Assembly (NCBI GenBank): GCA_031472005.1
Contig: PZJY01000002.1
Coordinates: forward strand, 124,001 to 188,000
From: Tetracladium setigerum
Lineage: Eukaryota; Ascomycota; Leotiomycetes; Helotiales
DNA length: 64,000 nucleotides
Direction of reading: 5' to 3'
Made by a program: the position numbers and the translations under genes. Positions 21,902-34,403 of this stretch are shown here, one piece after another. Each line of letters starts with the position of its first letter. Within the stretch, counting starts at the first letter, position 1. Under the pieces are notes generated by a model, which was not told where the DNA came from, searched no databases, and saw only the letters and a program-made list of their open reading frames with translations.

Positions 21902-23121
21902 ACATATAGATGTAGACGAGATCGAAAATCGAGCGATCAAATGACTTGTTCAAACTCAGAAGAAAAGATACTGTACCAGACATTTTACAACCCCGATGAA
22001 TTTGAAGATAGAATCAGCTGTGGACAGTCCCAGCTGCTCTCGAAGCTCAAGCATAAAGATGAAATGGGGAACAGGTTTCGATAAGTGAGCGGGTCATATG
22101 CCAAGGGACGCTGCGTTGGCTACGGGATGGCCAAAATGTTCGCGTCATGACTTTCCAATCGTTCTTGTTCTCAAAAAGAAATTATTTGGAAACAAATAAC
22201 ACACAAGCGTTTTTTTTATCTCACGGGTACTTGGGAACCGAAGCCACTTTTCCTTGTCTACGGAGTAACACACTGACATCGATCCTTTTTTACGGAATGG
22301 ATAGGCATGCGACACACCAGCAAAAGGAAAGACAGGAATGTAGCCGCATTTCCGCAGCCATTGTGGGGAATGATTCAGCCCCTTTCGGGCCATTATTGCT
22401 TTGGCATTTCATCAAGATGGCAATCCATCAAATCCATCTGGACTTTTTGACAAGGAAAAGGAATGGAAGCCAAGCTTGACGTCAGGAATTTGGTGTGGTT
22501 GCGGAACTTTAATTTCATGCGTTGCGGCAATATACTGTAAACTGCCGTACTGTTGAATTCTCAACACTTTGGTATAGAATAATTACTTCGCAACTGAGAA
22601 GGGCATTCATGCGATTTTGATGCCCTATTCTAAGAAAATCTTAAGATTTCATCCTCGTTGCAGGTTTGACAGGTCATAGTCGTATGTTCCCCACAAGTTA
22701 ATCCACTTGTGCCAGCCATTTTTCCAACTCGCACACATGCAAAAAGGAAAATCATGATCAGCTTTTAAGCTTTCCCCACAACATCTGAACAAGTTCGTTG
22801 GATCAATTGAGTGCAACGACGCGGGAAATGACGATAGAGATAAATGCACGGCCTGTCGATCATTATTGTTTGTTCCACATACACGGTTGGATTTCCTTGT
22901 TGTTTAGATTCTTTTTGTTCAATCTCCACTCTGCGAAAGCTGTCAATCATAGAAGCCAGTAAAGACTTCATCCCCTTTCTTTTCCTTTTTCTTTCTTTAT
23001 TTCCAACTTCCATCTATATTTATGTCCCTGAGATAGAAGACAGACAGTTTCCGAGGATTGTAAACAAAACACCAAAAGCCGACGTCAACAACCCTCGGGA
23101 CAGCTCGAGTTCGCGTAAATC
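21902..23121. other. Intergenic, promoter of CSC1-like channel
   Basis: About 1.2 kb without a recognised gene. It contains one TACGGAGTA nonamer at 22259-22267 and a TTC/CTTT-rich stretch (22975-23010) shortly before the channel start. Confidence 0.45.
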
Positions 23122-26100
23122 ATGGTACGTCACAGTCTTAGGACTCCTCGAATTATCTTTGAATGTTTTCTAATACGAAATTCTCTGCAGTCGGATATTG
23201 ATACCACAAACGCAGGCTCAGGAACTTCTACAGGGAAGAGTTCCTCTGTCTCTGCCCTTGTCTCGACCCTCATTCCAGTCTTTGCCATTGCGGCAGTTTC
23301 TGTGACTATCTTTCTGCTCTTGCGACCCAAGCTCAAACGCGTCTACCAGCCGCGATCATACATAACAACACTTCGAGATGAGTGAGTAAATTCAATTTAA
23401 TTGTTTAGATAGCGTGCTAATAATCCACAGCGAAAAGTCTACCGCTTTACCGGACGGGAAATTTAGCTGGGTGAGCCATTTTAGGAATTTCCAAGATGAA
23501 TACGTCCTCAATCACCAATCGCTCGATGGTTATTTGTACCTCCGATTCTTGAAGTTGATGACTATCCTGTGTTTCGGGGGAGCTTGCATTACCTGGCCAG
23601 TTCTCTTTCCAGTGAACGCGACTGGTGGAGCTGGCCAGACAGAATTAGATATCCTTTCTTTCGCAAACATCAGCAAGCCAAACAAAAACAGATACTATGC
23701 GCATGCTTTAATTGCCTGGGTCTTCTTTGGTGAGTTTTAAGGTCACGTTGTTCATCTGCCGTTACTGACCAAGTACATACAGGCTTCGTCTTGTACATGG
23801 TCACTCGAGAAACGCTCTACTTTATCAACGTCCGACATGCATACATGCTCTCTCCCTTCATCGCCTCAAAAATGTCCTCTCGAACAGTCCTCTTCACCGA
23901 TGTCCCCGCCGAGTATCTAAACACCGAGAAATTGCGAGCAGTGTTTGGCACATCGATGAAACGAGCGTGGCTCGCTACTGACTGCAAGGAGTTGACCAAA
24001 CTGGTCGAAGAACGAGACAAGGATACATTGAAACTCGAAAATGCAGAGATCAAGTTGTCTCAAAAGGCAGTCAAGGCAAAGATAAAGGCAGACAAGAAAA
24101 GTGCGAAGAGCAAGAAGCCCGTCGCAGCAGAAAGAGATACTGAAGCAGCAATCCCTGGTTCTCAATGGCTCTCAAAAAAGGATCGCCCAATGCATCGCCT
24201 AGGCAAGATTCCATTGATTGGAAAGAAAGTCGATACGATCGAATGGGGACGAGCGGAACTGGCAAGACTCATCCCTGAGGTTCAGAAATCTCAGGTTTCC
24301 CACGCTAAATTCGAGACGCCTCTTATTCCCGCCGTGTTTGTGGAGTTTACTTCTCAACGGGATGCACAAGCTGCTTTCCGAAGAATGAGTCCACGCAAAG
24401 GACCATTGAATCCAAGAGCTATTGATACCACGCCCGATGAGGTGATCTGGAAGAACCTCAAGATCGGATCGAAGCAAAGGAAAATGAGGAAGACCGTGGC
24501 ACAGGCTTTTATTACACTCATGATCCTGTTCTGGGCTATTCCTGTTGCAGTTGTTGGTGCCATCAGTAACATCAACTATCTGATCAAAGGTAAGCTTCTC
24601 TAGAATACTAGGCCTTGCGGAAACAAAACGCTAATATTGTCATTATAGTTGCTCCTTTCCTAGGTTTTATCAACAAAATCCCATCACAAATCTTGGGCAT
24701 CGTTACTGGTTTGCTTCCTTCTGTAATGCTTGCAGTTCTCATGCTCTTAGTCCCTATTATCTGCAGACGTAAGTACCAATTCCACCCACATTATTTATCA
24801 CATAGAATAGAGAATAACCTCTCCCAGTCGTCGCCAAACAAAGTGGCCTGGTCACGCTGCCAGCCGTTGAACTCAAAACCCAAGGATGGTACATGGCCTT
24901 CCAAGTAATCCAAGTCTTCCTCGTTACAACCTTCGCATCTGGAGCCACAGCCGTCGTATCAGACATCATCGATGACCCAGCAAGTGCCACTTCCCTCCTT
25001 GCGCAAAACTTGCCAAAAGCCTCCAATTTCTTCATCTCCTATATCATCCTGCAGGGACTTGGTCTAGCCGGTGCGAATTTGCTCAATATTGGTGCCCTGG
25101 CTATGTTGACAGTTGTGGGCAAATTCTTGGATAAGTCTCCGCGAAAGATGTTTAATCGTTACATCACTCTTACTGGTCTTGGTTGGGGATCTCTATATCC
25201 AAAGATTGGTAATTTGGCAATCATTGGTAGGTTTTTCTCCTATTATTCTTTCAAGATCATTCTTATCTTCTTCACTACTAACACCCCATCCTACTGTAGC
25301 ATTCACCTACTCCATCATCTCCCCCCTCGTAATCGGCTTCGCCACCGTCGGCTTCGCTCTAATCTACCTCGCAACACGCTACAACACCTTCTACGTCCTC
25401 ACCAACAACATCGACACAAAGGGACTTGCCTACGCCAAAGCACTCCAACAAATCCTCACGGGGGTCTACCTCGGCGAAGTCTGTCTCCTCGGTCTATTCG
25501 CCATCAATGCAGCCATCGGCCCACTCGTCATCGTCGCCGTTCTCATCGGCTGCACGGCTATTTACCATGCGTTGATGCGACAGGCGCTTCATCCACTTAC
25601 GCGTTATTTGCCAGAGAGCTACGATGGTAATGAGGGGAAGAGTGGAGCGAAGATGTTGTTTAATCAGAGAGATCAGGGAACTTATGATGGGACTCATGCC
25701 GAGGGCGTACCACCCACTGCGCCAAAACCACCGCTAAAGCCAGGCGTTGGATCAAAACTCTCCACCATGCTCTCACCTCTCACCGTCCGACTTTTTAACC
25801 CTGCAACGGCAAAATCGCATGGAAAAGCCGGCTCGATTATCCCACATGACCAGACTACACACACATATACAGAGGAAGAGGCGGAATTCGCCTATTACAA
25901 TCCGGCTATTGTGAGTGAGGTGCCCAGATTGTGGTATGTGCGGGATGATTTGGGGATTTCTGCGCGCGAGGTCAATGATACGAGGGAGATTGTTGGGAAT
26001 GGAGTCCTTGTTACGGATGAGTGGGCGAGTTTTGATGCGAAGGGGAAGGTGGTTTGGGAGGAGGGGGGAGGGAGAATGTGGAGAGTATGCCTTTATGGAA

Positions 26101-26135
26101 GAGGAGAGTTGAGTATTGATTTTGTTTGGTTGTAA
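23122..26135 (+). CDS. CSC1/TMEM63-family osmosensitive cation channel (RSN1-like)
   Basis: These membrane proteins form calcium-permeable stress-gated channels (OSCA/TMEM63/CSC1). Exons 23122-23124, 23191-23381, 23431-23729, 23783-24589, 24649-24768, 24828-25226 and 25300-26135 give 884 residues. Exon 1 is the start codon alone: ATG is followed directly by the donor GTACGT, and the acceptor CTCTGCAG opens into SDIDTTNAGSG. The intron is 66 bases and in frame, so an unspliced start is also possible. There are three N-terminal membrane segments, a long lysine-rich cytosolic loop (about residues 200-330), then the multi-span RSN1_7TM core with PSQILGIVTGLLP and FAINAAIGPLVI. A hydrophilic tail follows, carrying the extracellular/phosphate-metabolism-type C-terminal region. 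Confidence 0.9.
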
Positions 26136-26484
26136 TGATATACCTGTGGAAATGGAGCTGGAGATTTGGTGTTTAGGTACATAAGGTAGGTAATGATGGG
26201 GGTACGCAATTTGATTTAGATATGATCATGTAAACATAAAATCTGATTAATCAGTTTTGTCACGTTTTCTTTGCCGACTGACATCTATATCTCACGGCAA
26301 CTAGTAACACTTGCTATGTTCTGTCAACCTTACACTTTCTATTATAGGCTTTCACGTTTTATCTGAAACTCTTAGCATTATACGTCCTTGATTTAATCTT
26401 GGATTTCCAAGTCTAAAGGTTGCAGCCAAGCTGCCACCTAACAATAACTTCCCAAGATGAACGAAGAAATAACCACCCGCATGT
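26136..26484. other. Intergenic, convergent 3' ends
   Basis: About 350 AT-rich bases between the 3' ends of the channel and dehydroquinase genes; nothing else seen. Confidence 0.5.
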
Positions 26485-27214
26485 TTAAGCCGCCTTTGCC
26501 TTCACGATAGTCCCCTCCGGCCTCTCGGCAAACTTTTGAATAACCTGATTGATGGCATACTCATAACCTTGCACACCACACCCAGCCTACCAACAAAATC
26601 CATCATTAGCCAAGAATTCCAATCTCCCTCTCTCCTCCTCTCTGCCCCAACACTACTATTCCAAATCCAAATCCTCCCCTCCCCTCCGAAACATCTCAAA
26701 ATCTCTCCACAAGAGGGAAATAAAGAAGAAAAACTCACAATAATAGCAACAGCCTTATCCGAAAAGTAAGAATGATGTCTCCACTCCTCCCTAGCATGAA
26801 TATTGGAAACATGCAGCTCGATATACGGGATACTGACGCCTAACAGGGCATCACGAAGCGCGACGGATGTGTGGGTTAGACCGGCGGGGTTAATCACGAT
26901 ACCGTCTGTGCCGTCTGTTCGTGCAGCTTGGATGCGGTCGATGAGGGCGCCTTCCCAGTTGCTGGTTTGGGGGAGGAGAGGGTGTTAGAAGCGTTTGTTA
27001 TCATCATTGGGGATGCATGTGGTTAGGGAAGAGAGGGGAGGCAAACACACCTCTGAAAAAACTCGACATAAGCTTTGAGATCTTCCCCCTGTTTCTTCCC
27101 GGCAATCTCAACATCATCGAGGGTTTCGTGGCCGTAGATATGTGGTTCTCTCGTGCCGAGGAGGTTGAGATTGGGACCGTTGATGACGAGGACTGATTTT
27201 TGACCGTTCTTCAT
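26485..27214 (-). CDS. Type II 3-dehydroquinate dehydratase (catabolic)
   Basis: The enzyme dehydrates 3-dehydroquinate to 3-dehydroshikimate. In fungi the separate type II enzyme serves quinate catabolism (qutE/qa-2), while biosynthesis uses the AROM polypeptide. Exons 27214-27051, 26961-26739 and 26586-26485 (introns 89 and 152 bases) give 162 residues, close to the family's 150. Marks are VLVINGPNLNLLGTREPHIYG at the N-terminus with the catalytic Tyr, INPAGLTHTSVALRDAL, and ELHVSNIHAREEWRHHSYFS with the catalytic His. No other quinate gene (dehydrogenase, permease, regulator) is adjacent. Confidence 0.92.
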
Positions 27215-27766
27215 GATTGATGAATGAGTTGGCTACTTGGTAGATATTGGAGAGAGATTGGAGCTGATTGTTACTGGGTCCTTGGATATACTGTAGAGTT
27301 GGTTTAAGGGATATGTGAAGGTGTTGGTTGGGTGAATGAGGTTGAGAATGTCGTGCTGTTTGACGTTTAAAGACACAGGGCGGGGTAAATCTTTAAGCGA
27401 GGGGGACACCCCGCCACCTTGTCTCTCATTACTGCCATCAACAAGCAGCTGGTAGTTGTAAACAATATTTGTAGATATATGAGGAGTTTTATAGCTTTGA
27501 AAAGCTCAGCTTCTTAGGTAGATACTTATATGATAGACTCATCCTTAAGGATATAATTTGGTTGCATATGGGCGGAAATAAATTGAAGGTCCAAAGGTGA
27601 TCAGATAGATAGTTATTTTTAATCAAGGTAAGACTTATCTTAGAACGTCCCCTTCACAAGAAGTTTTCGGACCAGGTAATTCTGCTTACATCTCATTCCT
27701 ATTCCAATTACGTTAAGTTTCATCACTTCATTATAAAATTACTATGCCTCTTCTCCATACAACCAA

Positions 27767-27797
<31 letters not shown>

Positions 27798-27820
27798 CAA
27801 ACATCATCCCATTCCTCCTC
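27215..27820. other. Intergenic with CT microsatellite
   Basis: About 600 bases upstream of the dehydroquinase and downstream of the M28 gene. Apart from the CT tract it holds nothing recognisable. Confidence 0.5.
27767..27794. repeat. (CT)14 microsatellite
   Basis: Fourteen perfect CT units, about 27 bases beyond the inferred stop codon of the M28 peptidase (which is on the minus strand). It is therefore probably in its 3' UTR, as GA in the transcript. Confidence 0.9.
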
Positions 27821-30241
27821 TCAAGTCTTCAAAATCCGACTAGCCCTCACAATCCCCCTCGCAGTCCTCCCAACCCACTCTTCAGCCCTCTCAACATTCC
27901 CTCCTTCCAACGCCTCCGTAATACCCGGATAAGTCACAGGCGCATACCCGTGTCCAACCCAGGAGCATTAACAACATGTTTATAAAACTCCCTATCTGGC
28001 AATCCGCCCTGACTCACAAACCCCCTTTGGAAATCTCTATACTTGTGATTCACAACTTTGATCAACTCCTTGTCACCGGTCAATCTCGCTTGGTTCTCTA
28101 ATGCTTTTACCTCGCCGGCTGCAGTGGCGAAAGTGGTAATTGCGGCGTCGAGCTCGGATGTGTCGATCGAGGATGTGCTAGATATTGTGTCGAGGAGCTC
28201 GTCGTAGTAGTCTCTTAGCTTTGTGGCGTAGTTGGGGATGTCGAAGGGGAGGATATCGTCGTCTGAGAAGTGATAGGCGAGGAGGGTGAGGAATTGGCCC
28301 ATGGTGGAGTGGAGGTGGAAGCCAGGGTCACCGAAGGTAGCCATCCAGTGGTAGGTGTCGTAATTTGAGTGGTAGTGCCAGATTGGATCGCCGGCGCCGC
28401 CACCAGATCCCATGTCAATCTTAAAACAATAGTATAAGTATATACCAAGAAATAGTAGAGAATGGGAGACCTACCGATGAGATACCTTTGTGAAGGAACC
28501 CGGTGTAGTCACTTCCACTTCCCAAAACACCGATTTCTCCATCTGAGGCATCGAACCAACTGTCATACAGACTTTGATTGAATCCGCCAAAGTTGGGATG
28601 AACGACCTTTTTCAGGAGTTCTGTAGCGATGGTATGTAGTTCTGGGGTTGAGGCAACTTCAGGACGGGGGCCGGAGACTGCAACATCAATGTTGAGGTAA
28701 ACAACGGCAGTTTCAGTCAGCCAATTAACGTATTCCTCGATCCATTCGATGGAACCGATCATGCCATACTCTTCTGCATCCCATGATGCTAGAACACTTC
28801 AATATAAAACAACAATATCAGTATTCATTTCTCGTCACTTCGAATCGTAGAAAGTTGTAACGAAATCAAAAAGTCGGGAAACTCACATATTCCTCTTAGG
28901 TTTCCACCCACTCTTCACCAACTTCCCCAAAGCCTTTGAGAGCTCAATCATAATAGCAGACCCAGAATTGGGATCTCCGGCACCACCAATCATCCAGGTA
29001 TCTCTATGATTACCAATCACAACTGTCTCATCACTGTTCGTGCCATTAATATACGCAATCGCGTTCCAAATCGGTGTGATTTTCGGCTCCATCAAATTGT
29101 GAAGAGAAAGCTTGACACCCGGAGCTGGACCGGTGGAGTAAGTTGCGTTTAAAGCTCCTACCCAGGCCGTGCGGTTGACTTCTTTTCCAGAAGTCCCAAA
29201 GCCGTCCAGAGCTTGGAGGAGAGGTTGAGCTGCGCTGTAGGAGATGGGGATTGATGGGATGTGAGGAATGTTTTTGGATGGATCCGCTCTCGGTGAGTCT
29301 TTCTTTGAGGGATAACCTGGGGTTGTGGGATCTCCGGGGTTGGTGGAGAGGAATAGAACGGATCCTTTTTGGACTGCGTTTGGGTGTCTGGCTGGTCCAT
29401 CTGTATAGGTTGTCAATTCTCATTCCTTGAGGGTTTTGAATGGATGTTGACATACTGGGATAAGCAGCAACTCCCTTTGCAACAGTGACATTTCCATCTC
29501 CGTCCGTATCAGTGAAAATCACAACTCCAATCATGCCATGATCTTGCGCATTCTTGACTTTCAGACCACGGAATGGTCCTCCATATTTGGCAAGTGCAAT
29601 TTTACCTTCTAATTGAACCCCGAGGGCCTTGAGTCTTTCAAAATCAACGACCTGACCTCGTCTACTTTTCGTTAGTTATGCCGCACTAAATGTTCAAGCC
29701 TGGTTATATTTCAAGACGAGTTAAGTGAACAAAACACTGACCCAACATAGACATATTCCGCCTCCACATCACCGCTAGCCGAGTACCCATGAAAGGTAGG
29801 CTGCTCATCCGGCCTCCCGGTCACATCATCTTCAGGCAACACTGGTTCCTTCAAACTAACCTCACTCTTCGTCCCATTTCCATAATCAATCTCCAAACTC
29901 GCACTAACCGGGTGACTCAAGTAAACATGATATTCCGCGAGATGAGACTCAAACCCGAACTCAGCCCAACGATCAGCAGTCCATTGCGCAGCAGCTTTGC
30001 CCAGTCCAGCGAGTTTGTTCTCGTGCGTGTAGTAGTGGGACCATTCGTCAATTGTGTTGTTGTCGAAGGAGTTGACGAGCAGGGTTTCTTGCTCTGTGAG
30101 GACGGGTGGGAAAGCTGTTTCTTGTCGCTTATGGAGAGTGGTCTGGTGCGTGTGGGTATGGCCCAGTGGAAGGTACCATTCACGCTGGCAGGCATAAACT
30201 GCTGCTGCGAAGGAGAGAGAAGTGAAGAAATAACGAGGCAT
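27821..30241 (-). CDS. Secreted M28 metallopeptidase (glutamate carboxypeptidase II/VPS70-like), one frameshift
   Basis: This is a di-zinc peptidase with an inserted PA domain and a C-terminal transferrin-receptor-type dimerisation domain. Exons are 30241-29742, 29661-29456, 29400-28887, 28796-28475 and 28419-27821. A signal peptide covers about residues 1-17, with a Lys-Arg site soon after. Zinc and catalytic residues are His367 (NHRDTW), Asp378 (GAGDPNSG), Glu415-Glu416 (WDAEEYG), Asp444 (NIDVAVSG) and His531 (HYHSNYD). As given, the frame ends at 27934. One extra base near 27945 (GGTATG to GGTTATG on the coding strand) restores the family-typical LDTGYAPVTYPGITEA and a stop at 27821, giving 713 residues. 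The missing base looks like an assembly contraction; if real, it would replace the last 41 residues. Confidence 0.9.
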
Positions 30242-31574
30242 CTTCGATGGTTGATTGAACTTTCAATTCCACTTTCTGTCTCGCTGTCTAGAACTTGAGG
30301 CTATGGGAAAAATTCATCATTCTTGTCACACCTACCGTCGTACTTATATCTCATTTACCCCTCCATCAATCTCTTGGCCATAACTGAATACCAACCTTGT
30401 CAAAGATTTCAAAAGTTGAATCTGCATCCATTATTCCGTCATATCATCGCAGCCAAGTATATCTCGTTGGGGTAGTAGCAGTGACAGGTACCGACCTTCC
30501 CAAACAGCTCTAGAAGCCAAGAAATGCATGTAAGCTTTTGAAAATGGGCGAATTGTATGAATCTTCGGAGGTTTCGGCGTGCAAGGAGTGCAAGGAAGAT
30601 TCACACCGTTGTTGTTTGTAGGTGGTCAAGATCTGCGGACGTTGCGGGGGCGGGGTTGGGCTGTTGATGAGAAATAGCAGGGGTTTGAGCAAGAATAATC
30701 AGTAAGATTACAATTTATTGCTTAACGCCTGTCGAACTTTGATATCACCGCTCGTGGAAATGCTTGTTCTTCGCTCCCTGGCTACTACCGCTCCCATTTC
30801 AAGAAAATCTGGAAATATTCACTCCAAAAAATTTACAAGAAAAAATAATGACAAAAGGCCCCCCTCACGAAAAAACAATAGCTTTACGTGATATCCCATC
30901 ATTGTCTCGATGCCTCGATGGAACTTCGTAAGTTCGTAGTACGATCCAATACTGTGACGCAAAGTGCAGGTAACTTGGCATAAACAACACCGAGCCTCAT
31001 AACAACCTTCCTAAAGCAGGAAGAGGGGTACATGAGATAAAAATGGCGATGACTGATTGTTTGTACGCGATAATCCTACTCTGTAGTCTGTACAATATTC
31101 CTGAACAAATTCGTCATCTTCGGCGGGCAGAATGTTATGCCGTGTTACTTGCACGGCATTGTTGAGAGTATTGAGATCTCGGAGTTGGGCAGATAGGAGA
31201 TCTTGCTCTCTAGAGCGGAATTCGATTTATCAAGACATAGACTACTTGGAATGGGTACTCTGTACAGGACTACTCGCCTGTCTGTGGTTCGAATCTGTAA
31301 TTTTCGCTGTTTGAAAGCTTTGATTGATAACTTGTGACATGTGATGATAGGAGAAGCAGAAAATCAACAAACGTACAGAAGGATCCAAGCAAGATTCATG
31401 CTTCTAGTCAAAAAGGTGTTGAGAACAAAGGGTCTTTCTATTCACTTGAGCCCGAAAACAGGTTATCATCCACTTGATGAGAGGTTCATGCATATCCGCT
31501 GGCAAGGCGGCCAGTCAACTCCATTTTTCTTTTCTAAGGCAACATCATCCCAGCTTCGCCCATCTATATTGTGC
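30242..31574. other. Intergenic, no gene recognised
   Basis: About 1.3 kb between the M28 start and the chorismate synthase stop. A GGTTCGAATCT word at 31287-31297 resembles a tRNA B box but lacks a matching tRNA body. No coding motif was found. Confidence 0.45.
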
Positions 31575-32904
31575 CTACGAGGTTCCATTTACACCTCCAG
31601 TAACCTCCGTTTTTGTCACAGCTGCAGCCCCCTTCAACGGCGGCAAAAGACTTCTAGTCATGGCTCTCGACTGCTGTGCCATCAAAGCATCAATCACTAC
31701 CAGCGCCGCCATCGCTTCAACAATTGGTACGGCTCTTGGAACCACACAAGGATCGTGTCTTCCCTTTGCCTCTAGAACTCCACCCTCCTCTCCATGGTAT
31801 GTTGCTGTCTGCTGTGCCTTACCAATCGTCGCCGCAGCCTTGAAGGCAACGCGGAAGTAGATTGGGGCTCCGTTGGTGATTCCTCCTTGAATACCACCCG
31901 AGTTGTTTGTCTTCGTCGTAAGCTTTGGTCGTGGAATTCCGTTCTTGGCTGCACCTGTCTCGGAGACAGGAACGTCTGTGGAGACAACGAATGGATCGTT
32001 GTGTATTGAGCCTGGAATTTCGCATCCGCCGAATCCTGAGCCAATTTCGAAACCCTTGGAGGCGGGAATGCTCAGCATGGCGTGAGCTAGCATAGCTTCC
32101 ATCTTGTCGAAACACGGCTCTCCCAGTCCGCTTGGCACATTGCGAATAACACAAGTGACTGTGCCACCAATACTATCCTCTCTGTCTCTGAAATCCGCAA
32201 TTTCCTCTGCCATCCTCTTTGAAGCCTTCTCTTCCGGACATCTCACCGGCGCAAACTCATCGACCTTTTCCCTTGTAATGGTATTGACGAGCGAGAGGAA
32301 GGCGGGGTTTGAAGCAGGGCTGGGATATTCAGTGGTTGGGGGTATTGGTGAACACTTCCCACCGAAGAAGTCCACGCAACAATCTCGATGCCATGTGCCA
32401 ACTTCAAGTATTTCTCTGCAATCGCACTGGCGGCCACTCTTCCGATCGTCTCTCTGGCACTGCTTCGTCCCCCGCCACTGCTCGCCTTCACGCCATATTT
32501 CTCGAGGTAAGTCCAATCGGCATGGCTCGGTCGGGGAAACAGATCCATGGTGCTGTTTCCGTAGTCCTTGGGTCGTTGATCTTGATTGCGTACGATCATG
32601 GCGATGGGTGTGCCTAGTGTGACGCCGAATTCTGTACCGGATTGGATCTCAATCTTGTCCTTCTCGTCGCGGGGAGTGGAGAGGGCACTCTGGCCTGGTC
32701 GTCGACGGGTCATTTGGGGTTGGATATCCGCTTCAGTCAACTCCATTCCTGGAGGGACGCCGTCGACAATACATCCTACTGAGCGACAATGCGACTCTCC
32801 ATAGCTGTGGCACGATTATCAGCTGTTGAACTGCAAATGACGCTGCCAGGGCATTGAGGGGTGGCATACGTAGTAACCTTGAAATAAGTACCAAAGGTAG
32901 ACAT
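31575..32904 (-). CDS. Chorismate synthase, one frameshift
   Basis: The enzyme makes chorismate from 5-enolpyruvylshikimate-3-phosphate with reduced FMN, the last shared step of aromatic amino acid synthesis. Exon 1 (32904-32870) gives MSTFGTYFKVT and exon 2 (32804-31575) continues TYGESHCRSVGCIVDGVPPG after a 65-base intron. Other signatures are TRRRPGQSALSTPRDEKD, GRSSARETIGRVAASAIAEK, FDKMEAMLAHAMLSIPA, GFEIGSGFGG and RHDPCVVPRAVPIVEAMAAL. The coding frame breaks in a run of five C (coding strand; 32338-32342 on plus). A sixth C gives GSVHQYPPTTEYPSP and a 421-residue protein, normal for fungi. The enzyme is needed for prototrophy, so the frameshift is probably an assembly error. Fungal orthologues (ARO2) can be bifunctional with a flavin reductase activity. 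The start faces the lipoate ligase start across 270 bases. Confidence 0.93.
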
Positions 32905-33174
32905 CTTGAATTCTCCCCACACAATTTTTGTTCGTGTAAATAGAGAAGGAGTTTGTTGGTTGTGGTGTGGTGTGAAATCTGTATTTTGTATCCTCTTCCC
33001 AATATTCTTGCGGGCGATGAGTCGCACAATTGACTTGACAAAATTTGGCGTCCGAACTCGCTGCCAAGCACTTCCCCAGATTTTACCTCCCGCTCCTGGT
33101 CATCAATCATCCATCCATTCCCAACGCGTTGGCCAATTCAGGAACGAAATCTTCCTCATCACCCATCAGCACCA
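32905..33174. promoter_or_regulatory. Bidirectional promoter, chorismate synthase/lipoate ligase
   Basis: These 270 bases separate divergent starts. A palindromic CCAACGCGTTGG at 33121-33132 contains ACGCGT and is followed at once by CCAATT (33133-33138). Confidence 0.5.
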
Positions 33175-34403
33175 ATGGCTCCATCAAGGGGTCTAAACCT
33201 CCTCCTCCTTTCTCGAACTCGAATCCCATCCTCCTCCACACACCTCCATTGGCGCACCTACTCCTCTTCCTCCGCCTTCACGCAGCACGCAAGCTCGCCA
33301 ACATCCAAAACACAAATCTACATCTCTCGCAGCCTCTCGCCTTACCTCAATCTCTCAATTGAGCATTACCTTCTGCAGAAGACCCCCGAAGATTCAACCA
33401 TCCTATTTCTGTACACCAATGCCCACAGCGTTATCATCGGACGCAATCAAAACCCCTGGACAGAAGTAAACCTCGCAGCACTCAATCAAGAGAAATGGGA
33501 TCTCGTTCGCAGACGATCGGGAGGAGGAACCGTGTTCCACGATGAAGGGAATGTGAACTACAGTGTCATCTGCCCAAGCAAAGTGTTCGATCGAGACAAA
33601 CATGCCGAGATGGTCGTGCGCGCCTTGAAGAGCCTCGGAGTCGATAATGCCAGGGTGAATTGCAGACACGATATTGTAGTTGATTTGAAGGAAGGGGCAG
33701 AGGATAAAACGTTCAAGGTTTCTGGATCGGCATATAAACTCACCCGGCTGCGTTCGCTGCACCATGGAACATGTCTGCTTAATTCTTCGAATTTGGGGTT
33801 TGCATCAAAATTGTTGCGCTCGAGAGGAAAACCGTGGATCACGGCCAGGGGCGTAGAAAGTGTTCGGTCGCCTATTACGAATGTCGCGGTTACAAACGAA
33901 GGCTTTGAGGATGCTGTAGTGGGGGAGTTCAAGAGCTTATATGGTGTGGGTGAGGATGTATCTGTGACGATTGTTGGAGAGCAAGAGGCCGAAATTCCTG
34001 AAATTGCCAAGGGGATGAAAGAGCTGAAGTCAGAGGACTGGATCTACGACCAAACGCCGCAGTTCACATTTACGACGGAAATCGCTGACAGGGCAAAGAC
34101 CGTAGAGGGAGCTCTTCTCCCAGACGCAGTTAGTGTTTCCCTCCACCTGTATGAATCTCGCATCTAACAAGGACCCAGTTCTCAGCAGACCTCACTATTC
34201 GCCACGGCAAGATTACAGACTCCTCTTTCAAGTTAAAGAATTCAACAGACGTGCAAGAAGAGGGTATTACTTCTTCTCTCCACGATCGGCCACTTCGGTC
34301 TATTCGCAATTGGGAGGACGAGTTCTCCTTCATTCCACCCAACAAGCAGGGCAACCCAGGTAAAGCCTTGAATTCAATCTTCGGTAATCTGTCGATAGAA
34401 TAG
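33175..34403 (+). CDS. Lipoate-protein ligase A, mitochondrial
   Basis: The protein attaches or transfers lipoate/octanoate to lipoyl domains of mitochondrial 2-oxoacid dehydrogenases and the glycine cleavage H protein. Exons 33175-34128 and 34179-34403 (50-base intron) give 392 residues. The first 45 residues are rich in Arg/Ser/Leu without acidic residues, as in a mitochondrial presequence. Marks are YTNAHSVIIGRNQNPWTEVN, RRRSGGGTVFHDEGNVNYS, and the lysine-bearing DKTFKVSGSAYKLTR with HHGTCLLNS. The second exon encodes an SFxxxHGxI-like accessory domain part (TIRHGKITDSSFKL). It resembles the yeast AIM22/LplA group; ligase versus transferase activity cannot be decided here. Confidence 0.92.

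Noticed and set aside
31287..31297. GGTTCGAATCT, a tRNA B-box-like word
   Set aside because: No A box, acceptor stem or anticodon arm could be placed around it.
31575..32516. Separate gene starting with MDLPREIW
   Set aside because: Its N-terminal part is an out-of-frame shadow; from PPTTEYPSP on it is the second half of chorismate synthase.
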